Below are positions 1 to 12,233 of a DNA stretch of 58,536 nt, piece after piece. The notes below the pieces were generated by a model. The model was given only the letters and a program-made list of their open reading frames with translations. It ran no database searches and had not been told where the DNA came from. A program made the translations under genes and the position numbers. Location of the stretch: contig JAGTXK010000154.1 in NCBI GenBank assembly GCA_019096195.1, positions 1 to 58,536 of the forward strand. The letters run 5' to 3'. Within the stretch, counting starts at the first letter, position 1, and every line of letters starts with the position of its first letter. The DNA comes from Boletus sp. NGJ (taxonomy: Eukaryota; Basidiomycota; Agaricomycetes; Boletales; Boletaceae).

Positions 1-876
1 TTATAGGGCATATATGTTAATACTTGAATGATATGATTTTTTTTTTTCACACAATATATATATGGCTAGACTCCTCCCATCAAGGGGATTTGAACCATCC
101 AACATTTATGAAAAACGGCGGCTCCAATATTGAGATATGTGCTGAACAAGATCCTTTGCATTCAAGCTCTGAGTTGCCTAATATGGATGTCAGTCTTAGG
201 GTTAGGTGTTAGAAGTTACCAATTGTAGTAAGTCCCTTAGGGTTAGGGCTACTCACATGGACCCACATGGACCCACACAAGCAGCGTGAATTACCCAACA
301 AGGCAAGTGTAGTTATGCTTCTTTTGGACAACATTTCTCATGCACTTCCAGTAATGCCTTCGGGTGCATGCTTTTCATTCATGTCTCCAGATGACACAAT
401 TTGATTATCATACTCCACCTCCTGTATTCTTCTCTCTGTTATTTACATGTTAATTTCCATTATCATGCACATCAGTCAGCACCATAGCATATTAGTGCTG
501 GAAGTTTTGCAAGCATAGGACACTCCGGAAGCATCGGAAGCACTAGGGCCAAATCTAGTTCTTGATACCATCTATCCAACTCATTGCATTTACACACAAT
601 ACCTAGTACTAATGATAGTATCTACATTCAATTTCTTGTTTCTCCAGATTGTATGCAGGTCAAAGAAGCATGACTAGTTTGCTACCTTTTGTTTTCTAGA
701 AACTTATGTATCCACTCCAATTTAGATCCACTTTCCAGAAAGGCAGGAAAGCTTGAAAGTCAACACTGCAATGGGTTCAGAAATCCCAAAAAACACTGGC
801 CTCCAACTCTACCACAACTGAACACAGACCCTGGAGCCTATCAGAAATACCGCCAACCAGAACCTGTAATTGGATA
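1..876. other. Intergenic, no gene recognised
   Basis: I see no coding region with family resemblance or coherent splicing here. Two short telomere-type motifs (TTAGGGTTAGG at 196-206 and TTAGGGTTAGGG at 237-248) lie in otherwise unremarkable AT-rich DNA. Confidence 0.5.
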
Positions 877-1260
877 TTACAAAAAATATGAATGGGCAGG
901 GATTGCCCAGAACTCAGCTGTTCCTAGGAGGGCGAAAACAACTGAGGTGTGTGTCAGTGACCAAAACTATATATGGGCAGAGGTATACTCGTATTATATT
1001 ATGTGTGATATAGTGTAAACGGATCCAAAGAAGATATGTAACATTTACTTTGAGTGTGAAGAAAGCTCATTCCAAGTTCGGAATGAGCGCAGAAAAATGT
1101 CAGGAGTGCTAGTTTCGGAACCTGCGGAAGGGCGTGGGAAAATATCCAGAAGTACCTTCGGAACCACTGGTTCCGGGATGTGGTTTCGGGAGGACACTTC
1201 CGGGCTCGGAAGGGCTAAATCCGGAATGGTTCAGGACTTGATTATGAATGAATATCGTAA
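877..1260 (-). repeat. CCGGAA-rich TGACA repeat, intronless form
   Basis: Reverse-orientation copy of the dispersed repeat of this window. In element orientation it carries the CCGGAA-rich left half, the AATGAGCTTT block, a block resembling CCGCCCATATATAG, and the right end with GGCAATCCCTGCCC. The 47-bp intron-like segment is absent: CCCAGAA joins CTCAGC directly at 912/913. The terminal TGACA motifs are mutated (TTAC at both outer ends), and no target duplication is evident. Confidence 0.85.
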
Positions 1261-1414
1261 GGATACCTCAATACCGTTTATATTAGAAGACACAAAGTGG
1301 TAAATGGACTGAGAATTTGAATTACAAGACTAGCGGAATACATTGGTATTACTGACTACTTCATAATTCCTGGATGGTACAATGTAATATACACCGGAAC
1401 GAGAAGGCATAAAG

Positions 1415-1459
1415 AATGGAGATGGAGATGGAGATGGAGCTGAGCTGAGCTGAGCTGAG
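1415..1459. repeat. Microsatellites (GGAGAT)n and (TGAGC)n
   Basis: Four near-perfect GGAGAT units are followed directly by four TGAGC units. This is simple-sequence DNA; the serine/proline-rich reading frame across it is an artefact of the repeat. Confidence 0.9.
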
Positions 1460-1853
1460 GTGAAGGGCGACAGAACTCTGAAAGCAGTTCTGAGAATTCC
1501 AAGGCTCGGAAGAGTGGGAAAGTTCCAGAAATGGTTCGAGAATTGTGGTCTAGTAAGTACATAGAACTCGGACATATAGGAACATCAAGTAAATAATGTT
1601 TGAATGTTCTAACAAAAACATTCATTTTTTTTACCCGGCCTTCTACACTAGTGCTCATCTAAACTGTACCAACAACTTGAACTTGGCTAATATTTATATT
1701 TCATGTCCCGCTGATTTCAAGTCTGGACACTTAATATTAGTTCATTCTGCTCGGTAGGTTCTGTTCAGATCAGTCAAGTGTAGCTTTCGTTCTATAATAT
1801 GTATACATGTGACTGGTTCCCCAGTCTTGATATACCTATTTTAATCCTGGTCT

Positions 1854-1875
1854 CTAACCTAACCTAACCTAAACC
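1854..1875. repeat. Short interstitial telomere-like array (CCTAA type)
   Basis: The tract reads CTAACCTAACCTAACC followed by TAAACC, the C-rich strand of a degenerate TTAGG(G) array. It directly abuts the left end of the next dispersed repeat at about 1880. Confidence 0.7.
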
Positions 1876-1879
1876 TATT

Positions 1880-2221
1880 CATCGATAATCAGGTCCCAAG
1901 GCATTCTGGTTGCACATCCCGGAACCTCACATTCTGGAGTTACTTCTGAAGATTTCCCGCGCTCTTCCGGACTCGGAAAGACTGGAAACATGGGAAAAAA
2001 CGCCAGTCACCCTTAGACATTTAAGTTCCTTTTTACAAATGACACTTTGCACTTATGTATATAGCATTTTCAGTCTTTTTACACAACATTATGAGTGTCA
2101 TAATATGAGCATATCTCTGCCTACAGTATATATATTTCTTCATTCACCAACACCGTCTTAGGCAGCCACTGAGGTGAGTATTTTTACCTTTAAATTTTCA
2201 CTTGTAGCTAATTTAGTATAG
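1880..2221 (+). repeat. Degenerate CCGGAA-rich repeat with intron-like segment
   Basis: Diverged forward copy. The left end is recognisable (ATAATCAGGTCCC, then CCCGGAACC), and the copy ends in an intron-like piece at 2174-2221 that starts GTGAGTA, contains GCTAAT and ends TATAG. It is 48 bp against 47 bp in other copies. The usual right end (CTGGGCAATCCCTG) is missing. Confidence 0.65.
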
Positions 2222-2660
2222 CTTGATAAATTACAGCCCGCTTATAAATTCTGTTAGTCTCCTTGCCTGGTCATGATCATAGTCCAAGAGCAGTATCTTG
2301 GGTTGTTGGGTTAGCAAGGTCCTAAAAAACTTCGACATGACATGATATCATATACATATATAATGTATATACTATACATTTACATTCATCAGCACTTATG
2401 ACATCTTTTTCTCATTTCATTGTGTCGAATCAAACTTATGCATACATCCAGAAATGGGATCCATCACAATTAAGCAGTGGGATGGAAGGGGAGAGGGATG
2501 GCTGGGACTGAGTCTCAAACTTGGAGACATCACTATCTGAAATGGGCATTTTCACAAGTTTCAGTTTTTACTACTTTGTGCAAATACCTAATCCGTCTCA
2601 TTCAGACTCTACCATTTTACACATCATCCCACCTTGCTCTGGCTCTTTCTTTTCTTTACC
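2222..2660. other. Intergenic upstream region of the Ulp1-type gene
   Basis: No gene is recognised. The stretch is AT-rich with pyrimidine-rich runs just before the ATG at 2661, as expected for a fungal promoter, but no defined element could be identified. Confidence 0.4.
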
Positions 2661-5600
2661 ATGAATGTTTCCTCAGACAACCACAACTCTACATCTGACA
2701 AGCTCACTGAGGCATACAAAGCCTTTCTGGCACGAAAACCACGGCTTCCAGAAAGTCTTGAATCCATCAAACCTACATATCCAACACTTCCACCTCAGAT
2801 ACAGAAAAAAGTCAGTTTTATTCAGATTTATCACCCTTAGTGACCAGACCTTACTTCCCCCACTTTAGACAGGACAGTCCTTCCAGAAAGACGTAGTGTT
2901 GCCATCTGAGTGCTCGCAGGCTTTTGTCAACCCACAGTCTAGTATGGAACAAGAAAAGCATAAAAGGAAGAATGTAGAGCAGACAGTCAGAGATACTAAC
3001 AGCTCGTCTGCGGCTGTAAGAGAGTTTCTGGCACGGAATCCTCGTCTTCCAAAGAATTTTGGTGCCTCTTCAGCACAATCCAGAAGATGTTCAGGAGAGA
3101 TATCTAGTGTGCAAAAACTGAAACCTGTTAGTATTTATTTATTTTTCTTGTTTAGAGATCTGTTTAGCTATCTACAGTTACCAGAAGGGTTTGATGTGTC
3201 CAAGAAACCGGAATCATCGGAACAACCGGATGTATGGCATCTTCCTTTGAAACTTGTTTTGGATGTGTCTAATATCCTCTTATGGACAGGGATCTGATCC
3301 AATTATTGCTTTTAAAGATCATAGTGATTCTAGAGTAGAGAGAATGATGGATCCACTGGTTATACCACAAAATGCATTGGAAGCACCGGAACTATTGGAA
3401 GCACGACAAGTATGGGAGTCATTAAACATTAAACATTTCAAGGTTTCTAATGTTGGAATACTGATAGGAATCCAATTCATCTGTTTTTTCAGAATCAATA
3501 GGGGTCTCTTCTTCCAGCATGAATGACACCATGCAAGTACCGGAAGCACTTTCTTTGCCATGTTCAACACTGGATGCATCCTTATATGAATGCTCTCAGT
3601 CCATCCTTCCTACTTTGGAATCAATTGTGCATGCTTTCCAAGGAATTGCAGTTGATGATGGTGTTGGAGAGTTACAAGAAGCATTTGCACACCTGAGGTT
3701 CAAGGAAGAGGAAGAGGAAGAGGAAGAGGAAGAGGAAGAAATGAAAGACATTTTGGTTTTGAATCCATGGATGGAAGAGGAGGAGGAAAGTGAAGAGGAT
3801 CCACAGGATATATATGGTGAGCTCATTTTGTTACTGTTATAACCGGCATTTCTAACTCATGTTATAGCTACGGTGGATCCACAATGGTATTTCAATTATG
3901 ATGATAATGGTGAGCTCTCCATCCCCTCTATTTTATTCAGCACTTCCAAATCATCATAGAAGATTTGCAAGTAGAGAATGCATACAAGGAAGAGGAAGGG
4001 GAAGGGGAAGAAATGAAAGGCGACATGACCCAGAATAGGGGGATGGAAGAGGAAGAGGAAGAGGAAGAGGAAGAGGAAGAAATGAAGGACACCTTGATCC
4101 TGAATAGACGGATGGAGGAGGAGGAAAGCGAGGAGGAGCCACAGGATATATATAGTGAGCATATTTTTCCGCTCTTTGAATTGGTATTGCTAATTCTAAT
4201 TCATGTCATAGCTGCAATGGAACCACCATGGTATTCCAATGACAGTGGTGAAGTCACAGCTTTTCCTCTATTTTCATCAGTGCTTCTAATTCTAATTCAT
4301 CATAGATGAGTTGCAGATACAGGATCCGTATACAGGTTCACCTAGGCACCCAGCCACAAGGGCTGAACTCGAATCTATCAGTGCATATTTTACACTGAAG
4401 CGTCAAAGAGAGCAGCATCACCCGTCATCAACATCGGCACAGGAAATTTCTTCACACTCCAGTTATGTCTCTGCAGCCAAAGGTTAGCTTTCTGAGATTT
4501 CTTATGTCTTTCTTATTCATCAGTCTACAGGATCAATGAAGCCTGAGGTCCTGACCAGGACCTTAAGAAGACAGCGAGTGACTAGGATATCCTTCCTGTC
4601 TACCTCCATGACCGGTAAGCTTTCCTTTCCAGCTCAAGTAAGATCGTAAATTCATTCAGTAATATACCCAAGGATCTTCACCTGAACAGGCATCTCCACT
4701 GGAATCATCACAACCTCCTTTGGACAAATTGTCGAGCTCTATTCCGGTTCCACTTAGACGTCAATACTCAACTGTAATATCTTTCCTCTCTGGGGGTAAC
4801 TCTGGTGTGTACTGGTGTGGTTCTCCTTGAACATCTATCAATAACATTTCGACTTTCAAGATGCATCTGGACCGTTATCAGAAACTGCATCAATGATACA
4901 ACCCCCGGATCTCCCGGTACCTTGCATCCCACTCAGGCGACAAAACTTGACTGCAGTGTCTCTCCTATCTAATGATATCCATCATGGTATGCATTCACTT
5001 TCATCATTTCTGAACGAAACCTCAGCCAATTGTTGTTTTATTATAGATGATGACATTCTAGGTGGACGGGTTGAGCATGAAAGTCAGCCTGTGCAACATA
5101 CATCCCAGATCTCCCATAACAATGCTCTGGAAGACTCTATGACTGATGACATCGAAAGCGAAGAGTACCAGCCATCAGATGGGGGATTGATTCACCCTCC
5201 GAATTCAAGTATGGATGACTTGAATGAGAATGATGAACCAGTGGATGTATATCGGATATGTCCGGTCGAAGCAGAAATGGATGAGGATATGGTGGTAGAT
5301 CCCCATAGAGCAAATTATAGTAAGAACTCCATTCATACACATGGCATGACTCACCCTTTGTTGCTGAACAGAGCGTATGATATCAAACCCGACCATATGG
5401 GCCATTGCCGTCCAAGAGATCAGCACTCTCAAGCCGAATGTCTATGTGTCAGGAAGCATAATGAACCTCTTTCTCTTGACAGAATGGTACAGGTCCATGG
5501 AGGACTCTTATTGTTACTTTGTGGACCTATTCATGACGTCCGTTTCATTGTATCCGGAACCAGAGGAGATCCAGCAATTCCGGTCGCATTCCGGACTCTT

Positions 5601-8600
5601 CCTGAATCCACAAACACGACCTCCTCAGAAACCCGTGGTATTCATCATTTGTAGGCACCAGCATTATTTTACGGTCTGCTTTGATTATGAGCTAAACCAT
5701 GCGTGGACATTCGGCCGGCGTATTGATCCTCCAACGCCTGGTTCTCTACAAATCAACATTGGTTGGGATGAATGGAGCGGTCTCATGTATTGGCGGAGGG
5801 TCGCCGCCTTGTTTGGATGGTCCCTCTCTGAAATTAACCCAATGGTAACTGCTTATGATTTTAAACAGGTATATTTATATTTCTACTGTCCTGTGTTCAT
5901 CCACATCACTCACCTTGTTGACATGCTAACAGAACGGAACGGATTGCGGACCGATCGCTGTCTCAACTACACTATATCTCCTACACAATGGTCCAGATAC
6001 CTACCTAAAGGCGATTGCTGGGACCCAATCCACCCCTGCAGAATGTGCTCATCTTACCAGGAAGAAGCTCTTGGACAGTGTTTCAACGAATCTCTTCAAC
6101 TGTCACCGCTGGTGGAGGACACTGAAGGACACAATGGAGTGGTTGGAAGAGCCTTCTCAAGCAGTCCTGGAGGTTATCAGTAATGGAGGGTTGGACCAAT
6201 CGACTGATTTTACAGTCCTGCAGGTGATGTTGGCTAGAGTTAGTGACAGATGCCCGGTTTGTGCCCAAAGTTCCGAGGACTCCCGAGAACAACTCGTGTC
6301 GGATCCGGACGGTTCCGACGGTTCCGAAGGTCTGGAGCCTAATCTCCCACGACTTCCATCCTACTTGAGACGGTTGAAAATAATGTGCAACGCTAGAAAC
6401 CGTGCTCTGGGAACCTTGAGAGTTCCTAGGAATCGATCACAGGCGATATCTCTTCCCGCCCAGCGTTACTCTCCACTTCCTATGCATGATTCGTTCGATG
6501 ACTACCTCCAGGGTCCCACACTGGAGGATTTGCAGAATGCAATCCAGGAGAACAGGTTATCACGGGGTGGTTTGCGATCCAACTGGGACTATTTCAGGGA
6601 TTATGGCTACCGAATCCTTCCGGATTTTGCAGTCACCTTCAATCAACAAGATCCGATTCATGTCTCAGAGCACCTTCTTCCTATAGGCAAACCGGAAGTG
6701 CAGGACCCATCTTCTTCAGATGAGGAAGTCATTCATCACCTTCCCATTGATCGAATGGGAAACCCTCGACAGGTTCTTGTTACCGATGTCAATGTCATGG
6801 GAATGAAAAAGATGCTGGAACTAGCAGGCAGCAAAAATTCTTCCAGCAGCATAGATGTATTTGTCTGTGGAATGAACCCACTCCAGAGAAATTACATCTG
6901 TCTCCGGCCAGAAAGGGATGCCAGCGACATCACCACCGGTGAGATCCGGATCACTTTGGACATCGACAGCATCATCTGGGTTACCCATCATCTACACGTG
7001 CTCGGCTCTCTTAAAGTGAATGTCTTGCCGTACATCAGAAGCAAACCACCGATTTCCAAAAACAATCATTGTGAAGTAGAGATCCTATGGCCCCAGTCTT
7101 CCAAAGACCAAGCTGAAGGTGAACGCTCCGAGTGGTTCACAAAATCCGTGCCCATTAGCAATATTCCCCACATCCATTTCGCCCAGGCAGGGGACGGTTC
7201 CGGAAGTGTCAACTTCTATGTAGCCTTTCCTCGTATGATGCATAAGAACCCAAACACAGGTCGATCCGCGACTCTCATTCCTTCCCCTGTGCAAATGGTG
7301 TGGTTCACACAAGTCTTGTTTCCTGCGATAAATGCCACATCTCCTCGGGAAATACAAGAGTATTGCAACTTTACCTATGAGGAGTGGAAGTGGAAGGCCA
7401 CAGTAAATAGCCAACTCAAACCTTCCAGGACTCTCACCCTGGATTCAACTACGATCAAAACCTTGGTCCCCCACATGAGATTCCTCATCTCTCAGAGTCC
7501 TGACCATCTGGACATGTTCGGTTCCTTCTTTTTCATTGCTGATGCTAGAGGCATTAAGCTAAACACTGTAACGGTCAGAGGCCGTGCCAAGGACCCTTTT
7601 GTCAACCTCCGTCATGAAATCCCGATCCTGGACTGGGATTTCATGATGCGCCGGGAAAATGGACAGCTGCTTCTGGACTTGGGAATTTCTTATCACCCCT
7701 ACCCAGTGGATGGGGAGCCCCTCATTGGCTTGTGGAAGCTCAATTCCATCCATGCCTCATATGCCAAGGCAGGAATGAACAAGCCTGAGGAATTCAAGAC
7801 CTGCACCATGCCCAGACAAGGTGGATTACAGGCAACCATGGAAAGCAGTCGTAGGAGAGCTGTTCAGCTTCCTTTTAGATCAACGTACAACCTCATCTTT
7901 GAGGCCTTCCGTAGGCCCGGACAAGAAGAGAAGTTTTGTGCCGACTCGGAAGCTTATGCTAATACAGCAGAGTTTCAACAGACCTGTCGTGACTTCATCA
8001 CCCTCTATCGAGGAGCCAAGAATAAGAGCTATGGGGTGCGGGAGGAGATTCGAGGGAGTGGCTATGCGATCATGGAGGCTTTGAGATCCGCTTGGTGCAA
8101 GGTTAGCTTCCCTTCTGATTCGTTCTCATTTCTACATGCTTCTGGCTTATACTCTCACTTCAAGGCTGCAGAATATCTAGACTCGGACCCGATCCTCTGG
8201 GTTTCATCTCCGGTTTATTGTGACTTCATGATCAGGAGAATAGAAGAACTCCAATGTCTTCAGGTACGCTTCTTCCGGAACCCCCAACCAAACCATGGAA
8301 TCATGAGCAGCATCATTGTCCATCTACTTCGGAATGTTGCCTTCGCTGTTCCAGCAAAACATCCCCATCTTACCGAGGCACTGAGTGACCTGTCATATGA
8401 AGCCATCATTCAACGGTTCGGAATCTTTTTCTTGCATGATTTGGACCCAGAAACTGGAGAGCTCGCTTCCATCGCCCAAATAGACAATGCCGATGTGAAA
8501 TTCAGGTTGGCCTCTAGTATGCGGAGAAATAAGAGGTTGAGCAAGAATCCCTCCAAGTCTCATTTGGTACAAAGGATCACTGAGCCCACTGCGGAATACC

Positions 8601-9415
8601 CGCTCGGTGAATGGCCCACATGGAATGAGCTCACTCACTGCCTCGATAAAGATCCTACACGGATTATCCGCTCCTGGTCATGGAATACTCTTCGGACATG
8701 GGATGAATATGCTTCTGATCTCTTCGTTGCATTCACCAACAGCATGTGGTTGGCAATTCACCCTTCCCGTTTCCGGAATCTTGTTCAACCTCCCACTTGC
8801 ACCACGCTCGAGGAGGCCATGAGATCATGGTCTGTTTCTTATGCAGTAGAAACACTCCTGAGCGTCAAATTCTTGTCCAACTCACATCGCCTGACTAAAA
8901 ACAAGAAGCAGTCCTGGGATTTTTCAGATCTTCTCGATGTCTTCTTTCCCGAAGTCAATGCACTCCCATCAAATGCAGTGTGGACTCCCTTTTCCCAAGC
9001 ACATGGCTACCTCCATATGTATTCCGATTATGAAGCATCTCTCTCTGCCGAACAATTTCAAAGTCTACAAAGGAACTTGGCAGAGTTGCTCAGTCATGCA
9101 CAATGTCTGCCCAACAGTACTAAAGCCAGTGATTCAAGTCGTGGAAGACTTTGGACTGGTTCCCATGGAACCTTAGACATGCGTACAAATACCAAAAGCT
9201 ACAAGCTGAAAGGAATAGGTAGTGCAAAACAGACCACAAGGAAGGTCACGCGCATCAACCTGCCTAAAACTCAAATCACTACACTTCTTGATGAAGCTCA
9301 AGGTATCTCTGCCAGGGCATCCAGAACACGACAGAAAAAACAATCGAGATCCGCTAGGTCAAGAAACAAGAGGAATCCACCTCAAGTGAGACATGCAGCT
9401 TGCGAGGGTAATTAG
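2661..9415 (+). CDS. Ulp1-like cysteine protease fused to a very large unknown domain
   Basis: Multi-exon gene with a probable ATG at 2661. Early short exons encode a low-complexity region with two copies of an FLAR-x-PRLP motif and two acidic poly-Glu exons. The recognisable core lies near 5380-6070: a candidate His in HQHYFTV (about 5656), Gln as the last codon before an intron (5866-5868), then NGTDCGP with Cys at 5945-5947. This His...Gln-NGxDCG order is typical of C48 (Ulp1/SENP-type) SUMO proteases. The intron 5869-5932 splits Gln from Asn. The frame then runs uninterrupted from 5933 to the TAG at 9413-9415, giving about 1,160 residues that I cannot assign to a family; the tail is basic and rich in Arg, Lys and Ser. 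Such large Ulp1 fusions are often multicopy or linked to mobile elements in fungi, but no transposase motif is visible. The protease call is good; exon limits before 5 kb are uncertain. Confidence 0.75.
3700..4305 (+). repeat. Intragenic tandem duplication of poly-Glu exon plus introns
   Basis: Two adjacent units, about 3700-3957 and 4050-4305, carry the same order: (GAA/GAG)n, an ATGAAAGAC/ATGAAGGAC core, a Met-Glu-rich segment ending DPQDIY or EPQDIY, an intron, a small exon containing CAATGGT or CCATGGT, and another intron ending CATCATAG. Exons and introns are copied together, so this is a DNA-level tandem duplication inside the gene. Confidence 0.8.
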
Positions 9416-9844
9416 AATATTTCCATGTCCATTTCCTCTTTATTAGTGTGTTTGAATTCCTTCCTGTGTACCTCAATCCCACATGACTTCTGAAAATATA
9501 TATCCCGAAGTTCCGAGGTTTCCCACCGATTCCGTGTCGGAACACCGGAAAGGAGTTCTGGCCGGCTTACACTTTCCCGAAAGTACCTCGTTCCTTGAAT
9601 CCAAAATTTTCCTAATTGCATGTACATACACTGTAGTTCTGGAATAGAAATATAAATCTCACATTTCCATGTATTTATATTGATATTCTTGTTTCCTGCA
9701 GCACAATCAGAATGCAACATATCCATATCATGTCAATCAATAGAAAGGACTGGGTACACACTTCTTTGAGGATACCTCGGAAGCTTTTCTGAGTGTGGAA
9801 GATCATGCTTACCTCATTTGACTGTTTTTTTTGTTTCATCAACC
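9416..9844. other. Intergenic spacer with a CCGGAA-rich fragment
   Basis: At about 9505-9600 there is a small stretch of CCGAAGTTCCGAGG-like sequence resembling the left half of the dispersed repeat, too short and diverged to count as a copy. Otherwise nothing is recognised. Confidence 0.4.
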
Positions 9845-11201
9845 ATGCCACCTAAACGTATGTTGGTTTTATGCCCATCCTTTGCCTTGGAATCAGTCCA
9901 TTCTCCCTGTAGGAACACCAATAGCCAATACAAATATTCCATGCGATGAAATTTTGGGTATGCTATCTCCTTCTCCTTGGCCCTATCATACTCATGCGTC
10001 CAAAGGCCTTCGTGACGTGGGTCATGTTCATATCAATGACAGGCAATACATCATTCTCTTGTTTGAGACATGTGTTCTGTCTTTGCTGATGTATAGCTAT
10101 CCAGCATTCTGGTATGTCATGACACCGATGCTGACCAAAAGGCCCACCATGCCATGTGGAAGGCTAAAGTGGTTAGCATCTACAAGACCTCTGCTTCCAA
10201 GCCCAAGGTTCGTTGCTATCATCATGCCCTCATCTTCCTTCTTGATCAACATTCAACCTTTGCAGTACAAGATAGAGGTAGTTTGGTTCTATGGTGTATC
10301 CGACGTCCTAGACCAGCTTTCCAATAAGAAGGGTGACTCCAAGTCAACAAAAGCCAAGAAAATAGAACTCAGAAATAAGATGTGAGCTCATTTGCTTGTG
10401 AGCATTATTTCTCATTCAAAACAAATATACCAGCAACCCAGAACACTATCATCCCCGCGAACTTATCTTGTCAACTCACAAGCAAGCCCTCGATCCTGCT
10501 TGCATCATTGGTATGCTCTCATACACACACCCCTCACTGCCATTCACCCTTTCACCATCTCTAGCGGTAATAGATATCCTTCACTTCAGGCAGGAATGTC
10601 CAAGGCCACATGTGCTTGATGGCTGCTATTTTTATCGGTATGTTTATATCTATATCACATCGAATTCTACTTGGAATGTCTGACTTACCCATGCCAAAGC
10701 ACCACTTATACCCCGAGTTCCATGCAGCTGAGTGTAAATATCCAAGTTAAATATCACTCTATCCAATGGTTACCTGACTAGGTTCCCTTATAGGAACCAA
10801 AGTCCACCTGTTTCTGTGGGCAGCCCTACCTCCCCCATTGTGAAGTACAAGCCTTGTGCTACGCTTGTAAGACTTGGTTTCATGAAAAGTGCTTGATTTC
10901 GGTTCCAAAGCCTCAAGTTCAGAGACACCTGCAGAAAAGATGGGCACTCTCTGCCTCTGCCCCAACCCTCGTGCGCTTCGCCATGGGTGCAATGAGACGT
11001 GGTCACCCTTACACGGTAGAGGGAGATTATGGAAAAGTCTATCAGGCTCAGTCCATATTGAGTGCCCTTGCAGAAGGGGACAGGGAGAGATATGACAATT
11101 GGATCAGGAAACATGGGCTGGATGGCCTAGACTTGGTGGATCCGGTTTCTGATCCAGTGCACGGATGGTTTTTGTGCCCTAAATGTCAGCATGTAATATA
11201 A
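9845..11201 (+). CDS. BAH-PHD chromatin protein (frame possibly broken)
   Basis: ATG at 9845 begins MPPK and is followed at once by a GTATGT donor. Following exons give a BAH-like region: VHINDRQYI, then HDTDADQKAHHAMWKAKVV, then YKIEVVWFYG, which fits the Trp/Tyr-rich BAH fold. Near 10380 the frame ends in NKM-stop, while the continuation SSFACEHYF (the usual C-terminal BAH strand with its conserved His) lies in another frame, so a lesion or an unrecognised intron is present. At 10800-11201 a PHD finger follows: CFCGQ, CEVQ, CYACKTWFHEKC and a final CPKC, giving the Cys4-His-Cys3 order. BAH and PHD modules bind nucleosomes and histone tails, so a nuclear reader role is likely. No catalytic domain is seen. 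Confidence 0.65.
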
Positions 11202-11471
11202 TTATAATGACATTCTTTCACACTTCCATGCAATGCCATGTGAATATATATATAACATCACTACTTCTGTCAAACAGTGGACTGTATGGCTGATGAAACC
11301 GGATCATAGAATACAAAGTCATCGCTGTCCCGGCGCCTCTGAGTTCCATATACCTGAATCACCATTCCGAGTGCTCCCGCTCGCAAATCAGGAACTTCGG
11401 GCCAGTATCACCCTTTGTACTTTTTTCGTTTCTTGAATGTTTCGCTCTATTCCATTTCCACTTAAAGAATA
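11202..11471. other. Intergenic with CCGGAA-like fragment
   Basis: A short diverged repeat-like stretch (about 11320-11420, with TTCCGAGTGCTCCCGC and CGGGCC) precedes the full repeat copy. No gene is recognised. Confidence 0.35.
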
Positions 11472-11896
11472 TGACAATATTCGTCCATAATCAAGTCCCA
11501 AGCCATTCCGGACTCCGGGCTTCCGATCCCGGAAATGTCATCCCGGAACCACATCCCGGAACCACTGGTTCCGAAGGCACTTCCGGAAATTTCCCGCGCT
11601 CTTCCGCAGGTTCCGAGACTAGTGTTCCAAAACTGTTTCCGACTTTTTCCCGCGCTCATTCCGAACTCGGAATGAGCTTTTATTACACTTAGACTTTCAC
11701 CACTTCCTAGCCGATGCTTACAACACATGTTACATATTTTCTTCAGATCCGTTTGCACTATATCACACATAACATAATACGAGTACACCTCCGCCCATAT
11801 ATAGTCTTCAGTCACTGACACACACCTCAGTCGTTTTCGCCCTCCTAGGCGGCGGCTGAGTTCTGGGCAATCCCTGCCCATTCATAGATTCTGTCA
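11472..11896 (+). mobile_element. CCGGAA-rich TGACA element, full copy with 5-bp target duplication
   Basis: Complete 425-bp copy, starting TGACAATATTC and ending TTCTGTCA. It is flanked by GAATA on both sides (11467-11471 and 11897-11901). TGACA/TGTCA termini with a 5-bp target duplication suggest a non-autonomous DNA transposon. The 47-bp intron-like segment is absent; the junction GGCTGAG/TTCTGGG is at 11860/11861. There is no coding capacity. It forms a head-to-head pair with the next reverse copy. Confidence 0.85.
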
Positions 11897-12160
11897 GAAT
11901 ATATAGAAGGGCAGGAGTTTCCCAAGACTCAGCCGCTTCCTGAGAGGGCGGAAATGGCTGAGGTGTGTCGGTGAGTAGGGCTATATATATGGGTGGAGGT
12001 ATATGTATAAAACGTTCCTAAAGGGTTTGTAATATGTCCTGTAAACGTCGGCTAATAAATGGTAAAAAGTCCAAGTGTAATAAAAGGTCATTCCGAGCTT
12101 GGAATGAGCGTGGGTTAACGTTGGAACCCACCTTCGGAACCATTGGTTCCTGGATAACAA
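11892..12160 (-). mobile_element. Truncated reverse copy of the TGACA element
   Basis: The reverse-orientation copy shares the TGTCAGAATA junction with its neighbour and runs through the CTCAGCCGC, TATATATGGG and AAAAGTCCAAGTGTAATAAAAG blocks. It stops within the CCGGAA-rich half after ACCATTGGTTCC. The intron-like segment is absent. Confidence 0.75.
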
Positions 12161-12233
12161 TCTTTTCACCTAGGTATGCTGCCTTTATGTGTAGTTCCAT
12201 GGGAAATAGAAATAAACATTCATATTCATATAT

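Noticed and set aside
1330-1658. Serine/proline/histidine-rich minus-strand open frames near 1.4 kb
   Set aside because: They translate GGAGAT and TGAGC microsatellites and have no splice or domain support.
3596-4162. Minus-strand frames rich in Ser or in Leu/Phe/Pro opposite the poly-Glu exons
   Set aside because: They are the complement of GAA/GAG runs in the plus-strand gene and have no domain.
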